64,000 nucleotides of DNA from Pseudaminobacter soli (ex Li et al. 2025) (GTDB lineage Bacteria > Pseudomonadota > Alphaproteobacteria > Rhizobiales > Rhizobiaceae), in assembly GCF_003012705.1 (NCBI RefSeq), contig NZ_PXYL01000003.1:124001-188000 (forward strand), in the 5' to 3' direction. Made by a program: the position numbers and the translations under genes. This document shows, in pieces, positions 51,796-61,432 of this stretch. Below the pieces are notes generated by a model, which saw nothing but the letters and a program-made list of their open reading frames with translations, searched no databases and was not told where the DNA came from. Numbering within the stretch: position 1 is the first letter of the stretch; every line of letters starts with the position of its first letter.

Positions 51796-52437
51796 ATGGC
51801 ATTCAAACATTTGATTTCCCCGCTTTTTGCCGCATTTTTCGCCCTTCTTATGCTCGCGCCGGCATACGCCGATCCCTTTCGCATCGTCGGTTTCGGCGAC
51901 AGCCTGATGGCGGGCTATGGTCTCGATGCCGGCCAGAGCTTCCCTGAAAAGTTGGAGGCCGCGCTACGCAAGAATGGTCACGATGTCGTGATCTCCAATG
52001 CGGGCGTTTCCGGCGACACAACGAGCGGCGGCCTGGCGCGGCTCGACTGGTCGGTGCCGGACGGCACGCAACTGGTGATCCTCGAACTCGGCGCCAACGA
52101 CATGCTGCGCGGCGTTTCGCCGGAGATCGCCGAGAAGAATCTCGACGCCATGATCGCCAAGCTGAAGGCGCGCAACATCCCCGTGCTGATCGCAGGCATG
52201 CTGGCCGCGCCCAATCTCGGCGATGGCTACGCCAAGGCGTTCGACGCGATCTATCCGACGCTGGCCGAGAAGTATGGCGCGCCGCTCTATCCGTTCTTCC
52301 TCGACGGCGTGGCGGCCGACAAGACCGCGCTGCTGGACGACGGCATGCACCCCAATGCCGCCGGCGTCGACCGCATGGTCGAGCGCATGCTGCCGCTTGT
52401 CGAGAAGACGCTTGCCGCTCACCAGGGCAATTCCTAG
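51796..52437 (+). CDS. tesA: Arylesterase / acyl-CoA thioesterase I (SGNH)
   Basis: 213 residues. A signal peptide (1-25, ends PAYA-D) directs it to the periplasm. SGNH-hydrolase blocks: GFGDSLMAGYGL with catalytic S36, GANDMLRG, and D182/H185 in DGMHPN. Multifunctional esterase of the TAP/TesA type. The start at 51796 (MAFKHLISPLF) fits; an upstream frame overlaps the divergent ATPase. The gene pair with ybbA-ybbP is conserved across proteobacteria. Confidence 0.92.
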   Translation: MAFKHLISPLFAAFFALLMLAPAYADPFRIVGFGDSLMAGYGLDAGQSFPEKLEAALRKNGHDVVISNAGVSGDTTSGGLARLDWSVPDGTQLVILELGANDMLRGVSPEIAEKNLDAMIAKLKARNIPVLIAGMLAAPNLGDGYAKAFDAIYPTLAEKYGAPLYPFFLDGVAADKTALLDDGMHPNAAGVDRMVERMLPLVEKTLAAHQGNS

Positions 52438-52552
52438 GGAGCATCTGAAAATCGACATCAATGCATGTTGAGTGGAAAGGGCGAATTACAGCTTGCCCAG
52501 GCGGGTGATCGATGATTCGCTAGGTACACGAATTCGATTCGGGGAGGCAGCG

Positions 52553-53149
52553 ATGCCACGACTGTTTACCGCCCTCGAAATTCCGCGAGACGCAGCACTT
52601 TCCTTATCATTGCTGCGCGGAGGTCTCCCGGGAGCCCGTTGGATCGATGTCGAAAACTACCATCTGACCCTGCGCTTCATCGGTGACATCGAAGGCCACC
52701 TGGCCGACGAGATCGCTGGCGCGCTCGACCGCGTGCAGCGCCCGGCGTTTCAACTCCAGCTTTCCGGCGTCGGCGCCTTCGGCTCCAAGAAGCCGCATGC
52801 GGTGTGGGCCGGCGTGGCGCCCTCGCCAGACCTGCTCGCACTCCAGGCCGAGATCGAGCGCATCTGCCAGCGCCTCGGCGTTCCGGCCGATCCGCGCAAA
52901 TTCTCGCCGCATGTCACGCTGGCACGGCTGCGCAATCCAAGCGCGCACGATGTGGCAAAGTATCTGTCGGCGCATGGCAGCTTCTCGGCCGTGCCGTTCA
53001 AGGTCGGCCGCTTCGTGCTGATGTCCTCGCGCGATTCCGTGGGCGGCGGCCCTTATGTGATCGAGGAGGCCTGGCCGCTCTCCGGCGCCGGCTCGCGCTC
53101 CAACAACCTGTCCGCCAGCGCTTCGGACGCGCTGCGGATCATGCGGTAG
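52553..53149 (+). CDS. thpR: RNA 2',3'-cyclic phosphodiesterase (2H family)
   Basis: 198 residues. Two HxTx motifs define the 2H fold: HLTL at H37 and HVTL at H120. MPRLFTALEIPRDA at the start and GVGAFGSKKPHAVWAGV are typical. In vitro, ThpR opens 2',3'-cyclic phosphates. The ribosome site GGGGAGG supports 52553. The last 97 bases overlap the convergent phosphatase gene. Confidence 0.9.
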   Translation: MPRLFTALEIPRDAALSLSLLRGGLPGARWIDVENYHLTLRFIGDIEGHLADEIAGALDRVQRPAFQLQLSGVGAFGSKKPHAVWAGVAPSPDLLALQAEIERICQRLGVPADPRKFSPHVTLARLRNPSAHDVAKYLSAHGSFSAVPFKVGRFVLMSSRDSVGGGPYVIEEAWPLSGAGSRSNNLSASASDALRIMR

Positions 53150-53571
53150 ACCTCGGCAAACCCCTCCGGCCCGCCATAATAGGGGTCCGGAACATCCGCC
53201 CGCCTACCGGTGGCGTATTCCAGGAACAGGTGGATCTTTTGCCGCGCCTCCGCTGGCGCGATCCGCCGCAGATCCTCGACATTGGAGCGATCCATGCCGA
53301 GGATGAGATCGAAGCGATCAAAATCCTCGGCCACCACCTTGCGCGCCCGCTGCCCAGAAATATCCACGCCATGATGCGCGGCAATAGCGATCGAGCGCGG
53401 ATCGGGCGAGGAACCTGCATGCCATCCTCCGGTGCCGGCCGAATCGAGCAGGAAGGCGCCTTCCACCTCTTGCTCGGCACAGACCGCCCGGAACACACCC
53501 TCCGCCAGTGGCGAGCGGCAGATATTGCCGAGGCAGACGAAGAGGACGGACATTTCGGGCTTTGCGGACAT
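53053..53571 (-). CDS. Low-molecular-weight protein-tyrosine phosphatase
   Basis: 172 residues. P-loop CLGNICRS (C13 nucleophile, R19) in VLFVCLGNICRSPLAEG; the general-acid Asp is in DVPDPYYGG. GMDRSNVEDLRRIAP is also conserved. The start at 53571 (MSAKPEMSVLF) has a weak ribosome site; M7 is an alternative. The tail after SEALADRLLE overlaps thpR in antisense. May act on tyrosine kinases of exopolysaccharide synthesis, but no such gene is near. Confidence 0.88.
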   Translation of the reverse strand: MSAKPEMSVLFVCLGNICRSPLAEGVFRAVCAEQEVEGAFLLDSAGTGGWHAGSSPDPRSIAIAAHHGVDISGQRARKVVAEDFDRFDLILGMDRSNVEDLRRIAPAEARQKIHLFLEYATGRRADVPDPYYGGPEGFAEVYRMIRSASEALADRLLEREPAPESGQASSIT

Positions 53572-53623
53572 GACCGGGACGCTATGATCGAGGCAACTCA
53601 AGCCCGATAGCACGGATGCACCT

Positions 53624-53920
53624 ATGACGAGACAGAAACTTGACACGGCGGCAGTCGAAACGGCGCTTGCCGCACTCGATAACTGGACGCTCGACCGCGA
53701 CGGCACCGCGATTTCAAAGAAATTCGTCTTCGGCGATTTCAGCGAAGCCTTTGCCTTCATGACGCGCACGGCGATGGCCGCCGAGACGCTGGACCATCAC
53801 CCGGAATGGTCGAATGTCTACAAGACCGTCGACGTTACGCTCACCACCCACGCGACGGGCGGCCTCAGCCGTCTCGACTTCGAGCTTGCCGGCAGGATGG
53901 ACGGCTTCGCCCGTCCCTGA
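53624..53920 (+). CDS. phhB: 4a-hydroxytetrahydrobiopterin dehydratase
   Basis: 98 residues. Recycles the pterin cofactor of aromatic hydroxylases. [20 protein letters not shown], then [19 protein letters not shown] and the active-site [12 protein letters not shown] with H58, H59 and a later H76 (TTHATGGLS). Normal length. Divergent from the phosphatase gene. phhA is not adjacent. Confidence 0.95.
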   Translation: MTRQKLDTAAVETALAALDNWTLDRDGTAISKKFVFGDFSEAFAFMTRTAMAAETLDHHPEWSNVYKTVDVTLTTHATGGLSRLDFELAGRMDGFARP

Positions 53921-53975
53921 AATCTTGCGTTCGGCCTTGGATCTTCCCACATGTCGCCGCGACAGGAGAGACCGA

Positions 53976-54329
53976 ATGGCCAAGGCCGGAAATTTCGACA
54001 GCCGCGATTTTGCGCGCGACGAAAAGAACGTGCGCAACAAATTCTGGAGCACCGCAAGGCGTGCAGCCAGCCACATCCCCTTCATGGAGGAAGTGGTCGC
54101 GGGCTATTATTGCGCCATGGACAAGCAGACGCCGCTGAAGGCGAAAGGCATATTGCTGGCCGCGCTCGCCTATTTCGTCATGCCGTTCGATGCCATTCCG
54201 GACGTCTTCCTCGGCATCGGCTTCACCGACGACATTGCGGTGTTGGCAGCCGCGCTGGCAGCCGTCCGCACCAACATTACGCCGGCTCATCGCCTGGCCG
54301 CCAGGGAAGCGCTGGCCGGGCTTGAATGA
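53976..54329 (+). CDS. YkvA family protein (DUF1232)
   Basis: 117 residues. The DUF1232 core is clear: LKAKGILLAALAYFVMPFDA then IPDVFLGIGFTDDIAVLAAA. One or two hydrophobic segments suggest membrane association. Function unknown. An AGGAG ribosome site precedes the ATG at 53976; the longer frame antisense to phhB is unsupported. Confidence 0.88.
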   Translation: MAKAGNFDSRDFARDEKNVRNKFWSTARRAASHIPFMEEVVAGYYCAMDKQTPLKAKGILLAALAYFVMPFDAIPDVFLGIGFTDDIAVLAAALAAVRTNITPAHRLAAREALAGLE

Positions 54330-54627
54330 ACCTTCCCGCACGGTCGGCAAACTCTGCCGCGCTCGTGCCGCCACGTCAGTTGGCATGAACATTGCACACT
54401 CGCACAATCAGTCAAATTCTTGCCGTTTTCCTGCCGTTCAACCTCAACAGGGACGGTGCTTTCCTCTATTTCAGGGGTTTGCGAATGGCGGCGATACCAT
54501 GGCGAAAATGAACCCTTTTCAGATCCATTCACGCTTTGGTAACCCAGATTAAATCAAAATGAACCAACCGGGCAGCGCGAATCTGCCCGCTCCCCGCATA
54601 CTGCAAAGAACAGGGAACCAAAAAACA
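54330..54627. other. Intergenic region upstream of the IalB gene
   Basis: 298 bases, no supported gene. Lower in GC than the flanks, so it probably holds the ialB promoter. No clear operator was recognised. Confidence 0.3.
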
Positions 54628-55131
54628 ATGCGCCCATTCATTGCTCTCGCTTCGAGCCTGTTTCTGGTTGCCAGCGCCGCCCCCTCGCTTGCCCAGTCGG
54701 CCACCAAGATCGGCCAGCACAATGCATGGGGCACCTACAGCTATCAGGCCAACACCGGCAAGGTCTGCTACGTGCTGACGGTTCCGACCGACAAGCAGCC
54801 GCCCAGCCTCGACCACGGCGACATCTTCTTTTTCGTCAGCCAGCGCCCCGGGCAGTCGGTCTCCTACGAGCCGCAGTTCATCGCCTCCTACGACCTGCAG
54901 GCCAATTCCAAGGTGACGGTCACGGTCGGCGACAAGAGCTTCACCATGTTCACGCGCGGCAAGTCGGCCTGGGTGGAAAACGCCGCCGAGGAGCCGCTGC
55001 TGATCGCCGCCATGAAGAACGGCGCCGACATGAAGATTTCGGCAAAGTCCGGCCGCGGCAACCCCACCAGCTACACCTTCTCGCTGAAGGGCATTTCGGC
55101 AGCGCTGCAGTCGATCGCGGCCTGCAAGTAA
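54628..55131 (+). CDS. Invasion-associated locus B (IalB) family protein
   Basis: 167 residues. A signal peptide (1-22, ends PSLAQ) leads to a periplasmic domain with HNAWGTYSYQANTGKVCYVL, VSQRPGQSV and a late DMKISAKSGRGNPTSYTFSL in part and AACK end. This matches the IalB family (PF06776), first described in Bartonella, where it helps erythrocyte invasion. In free-living rhizobia the role is unknown. The start at 54628 is right for the signal peptide. Confidence 0.85.
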   Translation: MRPFIALASSLFLVASAAPSLAQSATKIGQHNAWGTYSYQANTGKVCYVLTVPTDKQPPSLDHGDIFFFVSQRPGQSVSYEPQFIASYDLQANSKVTVTVGDKSFTMFTRGKSAWVENAAEEPLLIAAMKNGADMKISAKSGRGNPTSYTFSLKGISAALQSIAACK

Positions 55132-55154
55132 TCGCAAGCTTCCCTGATTTTTCG

Positions 55155-55184
55155 AAGGCCGGATCAGCCGATCCGGCCTTTTTT
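55155..55184. terminator. Terminator between ialB and the ClC gene
   Basis: AAGGCCGGAT (55155-55164) pairs perfectly with ATCCGGCCTT (55171-55180) followed by TTTT. The plus direction is stronger; it also lies at the end of the convergent ClC gene. Confidence 0.88.
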
Positions 55185-55188
55185 CGTT

Positions 55189-56535
55189 TCAGGCGGGCTG
55201 CGCGGCGGCCTCGGCACGCCGGCGCCTGACCGCGTCGGCTATGAAGACGCGCGACAGGGCGTGATAGAGCGGCTCGCGCGAGATTATCCGCGCCGTGCCA
55301 TAGCCGAGCATGGAGGCCAGCATCAACGGAATGACGTTGTCGTGGTTGCCGGTCATTTCGAGGATGATGACGAAGGCGGTCATCGGCGCCTGCACGACGC
55401 CGGCGAAATAGCCGGCCATGCCAAGCACGGAAGCCAGCGCGACATTGGACCCGAACAGCAGGCCAAGCGAACTGCCAAGCCCCGCGCCAACGGCAAGCGA
55501 CGGCGCGAAAATGCCGCCGGGGATGCCCGACACCATCGAAAGCAGGCCGGCCAGGAATTTCACCAGGAAAAAGAACCAGGGCAGGGGCGTTCCCTCGACG
55601 GCGCCCCGCGCCTGCTCGTAGCCGGTGCCGAAGGTGAGCCCGCCGGACGCCAGGCCGATGGCCGCCACCGCCAGCCCGCAGCCTGCGGCCAAAAGCAGCG
55701 TGCGGGCGAGCGGCGAGGGCGCCAGCCAACGGCGCACGCGGGGCGACGCCTTCAAAGCAAACAGGCTGAAGCATGCGCCGAAGGCGCCGCCGACCACGCC
55801 GCAAGCGACGATCAGCGGCCAGTCGTAAGGGAAGGCGGCGGTGACATCGGTGACGCCGAAATAGGTGTAATTGCCCAGCAGGCCGAGCGAGGCGAGGCCT
55901 GCCAGGATGACGGCCGAAAGCACCAGCCCGTTGGTGCGGGCCTGATAGGCCCGGCCCATTTCTTCGATGGCAAAGACGATGCCGGCGAGCGGGGTGTTGA
56001 AGGCGGCCGCGATGCCGGCGGCCGAACCGGCGAGGATCAAGCCCCTTGCCTGCGCCATGCCGCCCCAACGCGCGGCCTGCAGCATAAGCGACGCGCCCAC
56101 CTGCACGGTCGGGCCCTCTCGCCCGATCGAGGCGCCGCAAAACAGGCCGACGAGCGTGAGCAGGATTTTGCCTGCCGCAAGCCGCAGCGAAAGCAGGCGG
56201 CTGCGTTCTTCGTTGTCGCGCAGATGTCGTGCTGCAATTGCCTGCGGAATGCCGCTTCCCTGCGAGCCGGGAAACAACACGAAGGCCGCCCAGGCGCAGG
56301 CGACGAAACCCAGCGGGGTGACGACGATCGGCAACCAGGCGTTCCAGCCCTCGCCCGCCGTCATCAGCTTGAACAGGTGTTGCGCGGCATCCGCCAGCTT
56401 GGCGAACAGCACGCTGACCAGCCCGATGGCGATCGCGCCGGCCCAGAACACCAGGCGTGGCTGCCAGACACGACGCGAGGCGAACATCGCCCGCGAGCGC
56501 CGGAGCATCGGAATTTGCTTCTTGCTGCGAGCCAA
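55189..56535 (-). CDS. ClC-type chloride channel / transporter
   Basis: 448 residues, about ten to twelve transmembrane helices. Selectivity-filter motifs: FPGSQGSGIPQAIA, GREGPTVQVGA and GIPGGIFAPSLAVGAGLG. The GREGP loop holds Glu148-equivalent, which couples chloride to protons in antiporters. No CBS domains. It converges on the ialB gene. Confidence 0.9.
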   Translation of the reverse strand: MARSKKQIPMLRRSRAMFASRRVWQPRLVFWAGAIAIGLVSVLFAKLADAAQHLFKLMTAGEGWNAWLPIVVTPLGFVACAWAAFVLFPGSQGSGIPQAIAARHLRDNEERSRLLSLRLAAGKILLTLVGLFCGASIGREGPTVQVGASLMLQAARWGGMAQARGLILAGSAAGIAAAFNTPLAGIVFAIEEMGRAYQARTNGLVLSAVILAGLASLGLLGNYTYFGVTDVTAAFPYDWPLIVACGVVGGAFGACFSLFALKASPRVRRWLAPSPLARTLLLAAGCGLAVAAIGLASGGLTFGTGYEQARGAVEGTPLPWFFFLVKFLAGLLSMVSGIPGGIFAPSLAVGAGLGSSLGLLFGSNVALASVLGMAGYFAGVVQAPMTAFVIILEMTGNHDNVIPLMLASMLGYGTARIISREPLYHALSRVFIADAVRRRRAEAAAQPA

Positions 56536-56746
56536 AGTCGGTGTCCTCTCGCGCGGTTTCGAGCGCCATGAACAGGAGGCGCATTTTGCCTGTCAACCAT
56601 TGCTCGAACACAGCTAAATGATTGCGCACTTGGAATGGCATTCCGACAACACCATCTCACAGGCCGTGACGCGGGCGCCAAGTCGTGATATGTGCGCCTT
56701 TCGGACCGCTTGAGGCGGCTGCCCAAACTCCAGAAATTCCGACACC

Positions 56747-57979
56747 ATGGCCTTTTCGCTCGATCTCACTGCCGACAGCACACGCAACGCATTGCGCCCC
56801 AGCGCCGCGCCCGAGAAGCCCTCGCTGATCGGCCTGACGCGCGCCGAGATGGCCGAGGCGCTGGTCAGTTCCGGCATCGTGCCGGAAAGACAGGCCAAGA
56901 TGCGCGTGCAGCAGCTCTGGCACTGGCTCTATGTGCGCGGCGTGTCCGATTTCGCGCATATGTTCAACATCTCCAAGGATCTGCGCGGGGCGCTTGCCGA
57001 GCATTTTGCCATTTCGCGGCCGGAAATCGTCGAGGAGCAGATTTCCAACGACGGTACGCGCAAGTGGCTGTTCCGCTTCCCGCCGCGCGGCGCGGGCCGC
57101 CCGGTCGAGATCGAAACTGTCTACATTCCCGAGGAAGGCCGCGGGACGCTGTGCATTTCCAGCCAGGTCGGCTGCACGCTAACCTGCTCCTTCTGCCACA
57201 CCGGCACGCAGAAGCTGGTGCGCAACCTCACCGCCGAGGAAATCCTCGCCCAGCTTCTGTCCGCCCGTGACCGGCTGGGCGACTTCCCCGACCGCGACAC
57301 GCCAGCCGGCGCCATCGTGCCGTCGGAAGGACGCAAGGTGTCCAACATCGTCATGATGGGCATGGGCGAGCCGCTCTACAATTTCGACGCGGTGAAGAAG
57401 GCGCTGCTGATCGCCTCCGATGGCGACGGGCTTGCACTGTCGAAGCGACGCATCACCCTTTCCACCTCTGGCGTCGTGCCGGAAATCTACCGCACCGGCG
57501 AGGACATCGGCGTCATGCTGGCGATCTCGCTGCATGCCACCAATGACGACCTGCGCGACCTGCTCGTGCCGATCAACAAGAAGTTCCCGCTGAAGGAGCT
57601 GATGAAGGCTTGCCGGGAATATCCGGGCCTCTCCAATGCGCGCCGCATCACCTTCGAATATGTGATGCTGAAGGACGTCAACGACAGCCTCGAAGACGCC
57701 AAGGCGCTGGTGCAGCTGCTCAAGGGCATTCCGGCCAAGATCAACCTGATCCCGTTCAACCCCTGGCCCGGCAGCAACTACCAGTGCTCGGACTGGGAGC
57801 AGATCGAAAAGTTCGCCGACTACATCAACGCGGCCGGCTACGCCTCGCCGATCCGCACGCCGCGCGGCCGCGACATCCTTGCCGCCTGCGGCCAGCTCAA
57901 GTCGGAATCGGAGCGCCTGAAGAAGTCCGAGCGCCTGGCGCTCGAAGCCATGATGATCGCGGGGCACGGCGAAGCGTGA
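56747..57979 (+). CDS. rlmN: 23S rRNA A2503 / tRNA A37 methyltransferase RlmN
   Basis: 410 residues. Radical-SAM enzyme that methylates C2 of A2503 and of tRNA A37. CxxxCxxC cysteines C143, C147 and C150 in [40 protein letters not shown] and [14 protein letters not shown] are typical, as is the late AACGQL Cys that takes part in catalysis. The stop overlaps the next gene by 4 bases (GTGA). Confidence 0.95.
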   Translation: MAFSLDLTADSTRNALRPSAAPEKPSLIGLTRAEMAEALVSSGIVPERQAKMRVQQLWHWLYVRGVSDFAHMFNISKDLRGALAEHFAISRPEIVEEQISNDGTRKWLFRFPPRGAGRPVEIETVYIPEEGRGTLCISSQVGCTLTCSFCHTGTQKLVRNLTAEEILAQLLSARDRLGDFPDRDTPAGAIVPSEGRKVSNIVMMGMGEPLYNFDAVKKALLIASDGDGLALSKRRITLSTSGVVPEIYRTGEDIGVMLAISLHATNDDLRDLLVPINKKFPLKELMKACREYPGLSNARRITFEYVMLKDVNDSLEDAKALVQLLKGIPAKINLIPFNPWPGSNYQCSDWEQIEKFADYINAAGYASPIRTPRGRDILAACGQLKSESERLKKSERLALEAMMIAGHGEA

Positions 57980-58470
57980 GCAAGGTGCTGGCCCTCATCT
58001 TCCGGCTGGCAGTCATCCTTCTCGGCTATATCGGCGCGTCGCTTGCCGCGAGCGCCTTCATCAACATCCTGGCGCTCGGCGCACTGGGGGCCGAGCCGAG
58101 CGATCCGGTCGCCACCGCCTCGCTGGTCTTCACCATTCCATTCACGGCGCTGTTCGTCGCCTATTACGCGTTCTTTCCGGCCGTGGTGGCGATCTTCATC
58201 ACCGAATATCTCGGCAAGAGCGACTGGCTCACTCATGCGCTGGGCGGCGGCGCCGCGGCGCTGGTGGTGGTCGGGGCGCTGCTTGCAAACGGCAATTTCT
58301 GGCTGGGCCGGTTCGAAACGGACGACTTCGAGGCCTACTGGCCGCCATTCGAGGAGCCGCGCACGGCTCTGCTGCTCCTGGGCGCCGGGCTGATCGGCGG
58401 CATCGTCTACTGGCTGATCGCCGGCCGCTCTGCCGGAAGCTGGCAGCAGGACGCCCGGCAGCTACCCTAA
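57976..58470 (+). CDS. Conserved integral membrane protein
   Basis: 164 residues from a GTG that overlaps the rlmN stop. Four hydrophobic helices: about 5-30 ([20 protein letters not shown]), 50-75, 90-110 and 130-150, with a charged loop [18 protein letters not shown]. Often found after rlmN in rhizobia. No named family is recognised. Translation coupled with rlmN. Confidence 0.75.
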   Translation: MSKVLALIFRLAVILLGYIGASLAASAFINILALGALGAEPSDPVATASLVFTIPFTALFVAYYAFFPAVVAIFITEYLGKSDWLTHALGGGAAALVVVGALLANGNFWLGRFETDDFEAYWPPFEEPRTALLLLGAGLIGGIVYWLIAGRSAGSWQQDARQLP

Positions 58471-58473
58471 ATC

Positions 58474-59115
58474 CTAGCGCGCCTGCGCTGTAAGGATCTT
58501 CAGCGCGAAGGCGGAAAAGACGCCGGCGAACAGATAGTCGACGACGCGCGTCACCCGCGGGCTCTTCTTGAGCAGGCGCGCGAACTTGTCGGCCGCGATC
58601 ACCATGGGTGCCGTCAGCGGCAGCGACAGCGGGATGAACAGCATGCCGAGGAAGAACAGCTTGCCCGGCGCATGCGGATCATGCGCCGAGACGAACTGCG
58701 GCAGGAAGGTCATGAAAAACAGGATGATCTTCGGATTGAGCAGGTTGATGCCGAGCCCAGTCGCCCAATTCTGGAACAGCGAGCGCGGTGCGCGCTGAAC
58801 CGTCTCCGGCGAGAAGGCGGAGCCGTTGCGGATCGCGTTCCAGGCGAGCCACACCAGATAGCCGGCGCCGCCGACCTTGAGCGCCATGAAGGCCTGCGGC
58901 GACGCCACGATCAGCGCCGACAGGCCGAGCGCCACCAGCGAGGTGTGGATGACGATGCCGGTGAAGGCGCCGAACATGCAGGCAAAGCCGGCGGTGCGTC
59001 CCTCCGAAAGCGCGCGCCCGACAAACAGCGTCATGTCCGGTCCCGGCGTGATGGCGATGATGAAGGTGGCGACTGCGAATTGCAGGATGATAGCGGCTTC
59101 GGGAACGAAGGACAT
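58474..59115 (-). CDS. LysE family translocator
   Basis: 213 residues, six hydrophobic helices. AITPGPDMTLFVGRALSEGR and AGFACMFGAFTGIVIHTSLV are the N-terminal family block, GLGINLLNPKIILFFMTFLP the middle one. It differs from the copy at 19328. Substrate unknown. The start at 59115 (MSFVPEAAIILQF) was chosen because upstream codons are not membrane-like. Confidence 0.9.
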   Translation of the reverse strand: MSFVPEAAIILQFAVATFIIAITPGPDMTLFVGRALSEGRTAGFACMFGAFTGIVIHTSLVALGLSALIVASPQAFMALKVGGAGYLVWLAWNAIRNGSAFSPETVQRAPRSLFQNWATGLGINLLNPKIILFFMTFLPQFVSAHDPHAPGKLFFLGMLFIPLSLPLTAPMVIAADKFARLLKKSPRVTRVVDYLFAGVFSAFALKILTAQAR

Positions 59116-59284
59116 TTTCTTGCAGGCTCGGCTGAGGACGGTGCAAAATAGTTGAAACGCCGCATCCGCACCAGCACTAAAGCAGGGGCGGACAAAGCTT
59201 GCCCGCATCGCGGTTCCTGCATAAAAGTGCCGCGGAAGCGCGGTGCCGCAAGGGCGGCGCGCGGCAACGGGAACCGGATCGACT

Positions 59285-60505
59285 ATGTCCAAGTGGAAAG
59301 ACGTGAAAAAGGTCGTGCTCGCCTATTCCGGCGGCCTCGACACCTCCATCATCCTGAAGTGGCTGCAGACTGAGCTGGGCGCGGAGGTCGTGACCTTCAC
59401 CGCCGACCTCGGCCAGGGCGAGGAGCTCGAGCCGGCTCGCAAGAAAGCCGAAATGCTCGGCATCAAGGAAATCTTCATCGAGGACGTGCGCGAGGAATTC
59501 GTGTGCGATTTCGTCTTCCCGATGTTCCGCGCCAATGCCGTCTATGAGGGCGTCTACCTGCTCGGCACCTCGATCGCCCGTCCGCTGATCTCCAAGCACC
59601 TGATCGACATCGCCAAAAAGACCGGCGCCGACGCCATCGCACATGGCGCCACCGGCAAGGGCAACGACCAGGTCCGCTTCGAGCTGTCGGCCTATGCGCT
59701 GAACCCCGACATCAAGATCATCGCCCCGTGGCGCGACTGGTCGTTCAAGAGCCGCACGCACCTGCTCGAGTTCGCGGAACAGCACCAGATCCCGGTGGCC
59801 AAGGACAAGAAGGGCGAGGCTCCCTTCTCCGTCGACGCCAACCTGCTGCACTCCTCCTCCGAGGGCAAGGTGCTGGAAGACCCGGCGCAGGAAGCGCCGG
59901 AATATGTGCATATGCGCACCATTTCGCCGGAAGCCGCGCCCGACAAGGCGACGATCATCAAGATCGGCTTCGAGAAAGGCGACGCCGTCTCGATCAACGG
60001 CGAGCGCATGAGCCCGGCGACGCTGCTTGCCAAGCTCAACGACTACGGCCGCGACAACGGCATCGGCCGCCTCGACCTGGTGGAGAACCGCTTCGTCGGC
60101 ATGAAGAGCCGCGGCGTCTACGAGACCCCGGGCGGCACGATCCTGCTGGCCGCGCACCGGGCAATCGAGTCGATCACGCTCGACCGGGGTGCCGCGCACC
60201 TCAAGGACGAGCTGATGCCGCGCTATGCCGAGCTGATCTACTACGGCTTCTGGTTCTCGCCGGAGCGCGAGATGCTGCAGGCGGCGATCGACCTCAGCCA
60301 AAAGAACGTCGAAGGCGAAGTGACGCTCAAGCTCTACAAGGGCAATGTCATGGTCATCGGCCGCGAGAGCGCAAAATCGCTCTACTCGGACAAGCTGGTC
60401 ACCTTCGAGGACGACCAGGGCGCCTACGACCAGAAGGACGCCGCCGGCTTCATCAAGCTCAACGCGCTGCGCCTCAGGACGCTGGCGGCCCGCGACCGCC
60501 GCTAA
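59285..60505 (+). CDS. argG: Argininosuccinate synthase
   Basis: 406 residues. Joins citrulline and aspartate using ATP in arginine synthesis. PP-loop [16 protein letters not shown]; then [48 protein letters not shown] and the C-terminal [15 protein letters not shown]. Normal length. The ribosome site is weak; the start at 59285 ([17 protein letters not shown]) fits family. Confidence 0.97.
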   Translation: MSKWKDVKKVVLAYSGGLDTSIILKWLQTELGAEVVTFTADLGQGEELEPARKKAEMLGIKEIFIEDVREEFVCDFVFPMFRANAVYEGVYLLGTSIARPLISKHLIDIAKKTGADAIAHGATGKGNDQVRFELSAYALNPDIKIIAPWRDWSFKSRTHLLEFAEQHQIPVAKDKKGEAPFSVDANLLHSSSEGKVLEDPAQEAPEYVHMRTISPEAAPDKATIIKIGFEKGDAVSINGERMSPATLLAKLNDYGRDNGIGRLDLVENRFVGMKSRGVYETPGGTILLAAHRAIESITLDRGAAHLKDELMPRYAELIYYGFWFSPEREMLQAAIDLSQKNVEGEVTLKLYKGNVMVIGRESAKSLYSDKLVTFEDDQGAYDQKDAAGFIKLNALRLRTLAARDRR

Positions 60506-60526
60506 GCCTTCACAGGCCGCTCAAAG

Positions 60527-60558
60527 AAAAACCCGGCGCAAGACGCCGGGTTTTTTTT
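60527..60558. terminator. Bidirectional terminator between argG and mltB
   Basis: AAAACCCGGCG pairs with CGCCGGGTTTT, followed by eight Ts on the plus strand and TTTTTCTTT on the minus strand. It serves both converging genes. Confidence 0.93.
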
Positions 60559-60613
60559 ATTGTCCGCCGAACGCATACCCGCAAGGAACATGCGCGGGGA
60601 GAAATTCGTCAGA

Positions 60614-61432
60614 TCAGTGCGCGATCTGGGTGGCGAACCTGGACAGCGCCTGCTGGTAGATCGTGGCGCGGTTCCATTCGTTCCAGATGCGGTAGTTGGG
60701 CTCGCCGGGGCCGTAGCCTGCACCGGCCTGCCAGCCGTGACCCTTGAGGAAGTTGGCCGTCGACGCGAGCACGTCGCCCGTCGAATGGATCAGGTCGCGG
60801 CGGCCGTCGCCGTCGAAGTCGACCGCGTACTGCAGGTATTTTGACGGCAGGAACTGGGTCTGGCCGAGTTCGCCGAAGCCGGCGCCCTTCATCTGGCTGG
60901 CCGAGATATAGCCCTTCTGGGCAATCTCGAGCGCCGAATCGAGCTCGTTGGTGAAATAGGCCGAGCGGCGGCAGTCATAGGCCAGCGTCGCCAGCGGCTG
61001 GAACACGCTCTTGTTGCCCGAATTAGCGCCAAAACCGGTCTCCATGCCCCAGATCGCCAGCAGGACCTCGGGCTGCACGCCGTAGCGCTGCTCGATCTTG
61101 GCGAACGTGCCGGCATTGGCCTTCCACAGCGACTTGGCCCGCTTGACGTAGGAGGCAGGCGCGCGGCGCGCCATGAACTGATCCAGCGTGCCCTTGAAGG
61201 CGCCGTGCTGGTTGCGGTCGATGTGGATCACGCCCGTGTCGTATTTGACGCCGGCCAGCGGCGCGGTGTCGATGCCGCGCGCCTTGGCTTCCGCCTTGTA
61301 GCTTTCCAGCCACGTCGCAAAACCGCCGGCATCGTTGCCGCACTGCGGCGCGGCATACGCGCTGCCCGCGGTCAGACCGAGCATGGCGAGAGCGGCGGCC
61401 GCAAAAATCTGTCCTTTGGCAATAAGTGCCAT
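60614..61432 (-). CDS. Lytic murein transglycosylase (MltB-like)
   Basis: 272 residues. Signal peptide (1-28, ends AYA-AP). SLT_2 domain with catalytic Glu131 in WGMETGFGANSGN. FGELGQTQFLPSKYLQYAVD and an EF-hand-like DFDGDGRRDL follow, as in MltB. The C-terminal part ends WNRATIYQQAL. Cleaves peptidoglycan to 1,6-anhydro products. The start at 61432 has GAGGAG upstream. Confidence 0.9.
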   Translation of the reverse strand: MALIAKGQIFAAAALAMLGLTAGSAYAAPQCGNDAGGFATWLESYKAEAKARGIDTAPLAGVKYDTGVIHIDRNQHGAFKGTLDQFMARRAPASYVKRAKSLWKANAGTFAKIEQRYGVQPEVLLAIWGMETGFGANSGNKSVFQPLATLAYDCRRSAYFTNELDSALEIAQKGYISASQMKGAGFGELGQTQFLPSKYLQYAVDFDGDGRRDLIHSTGDVLASTANFLKGHGWQAGAGYGPGEPNYRIWNEWNRATIYQQALSRFATQIAH

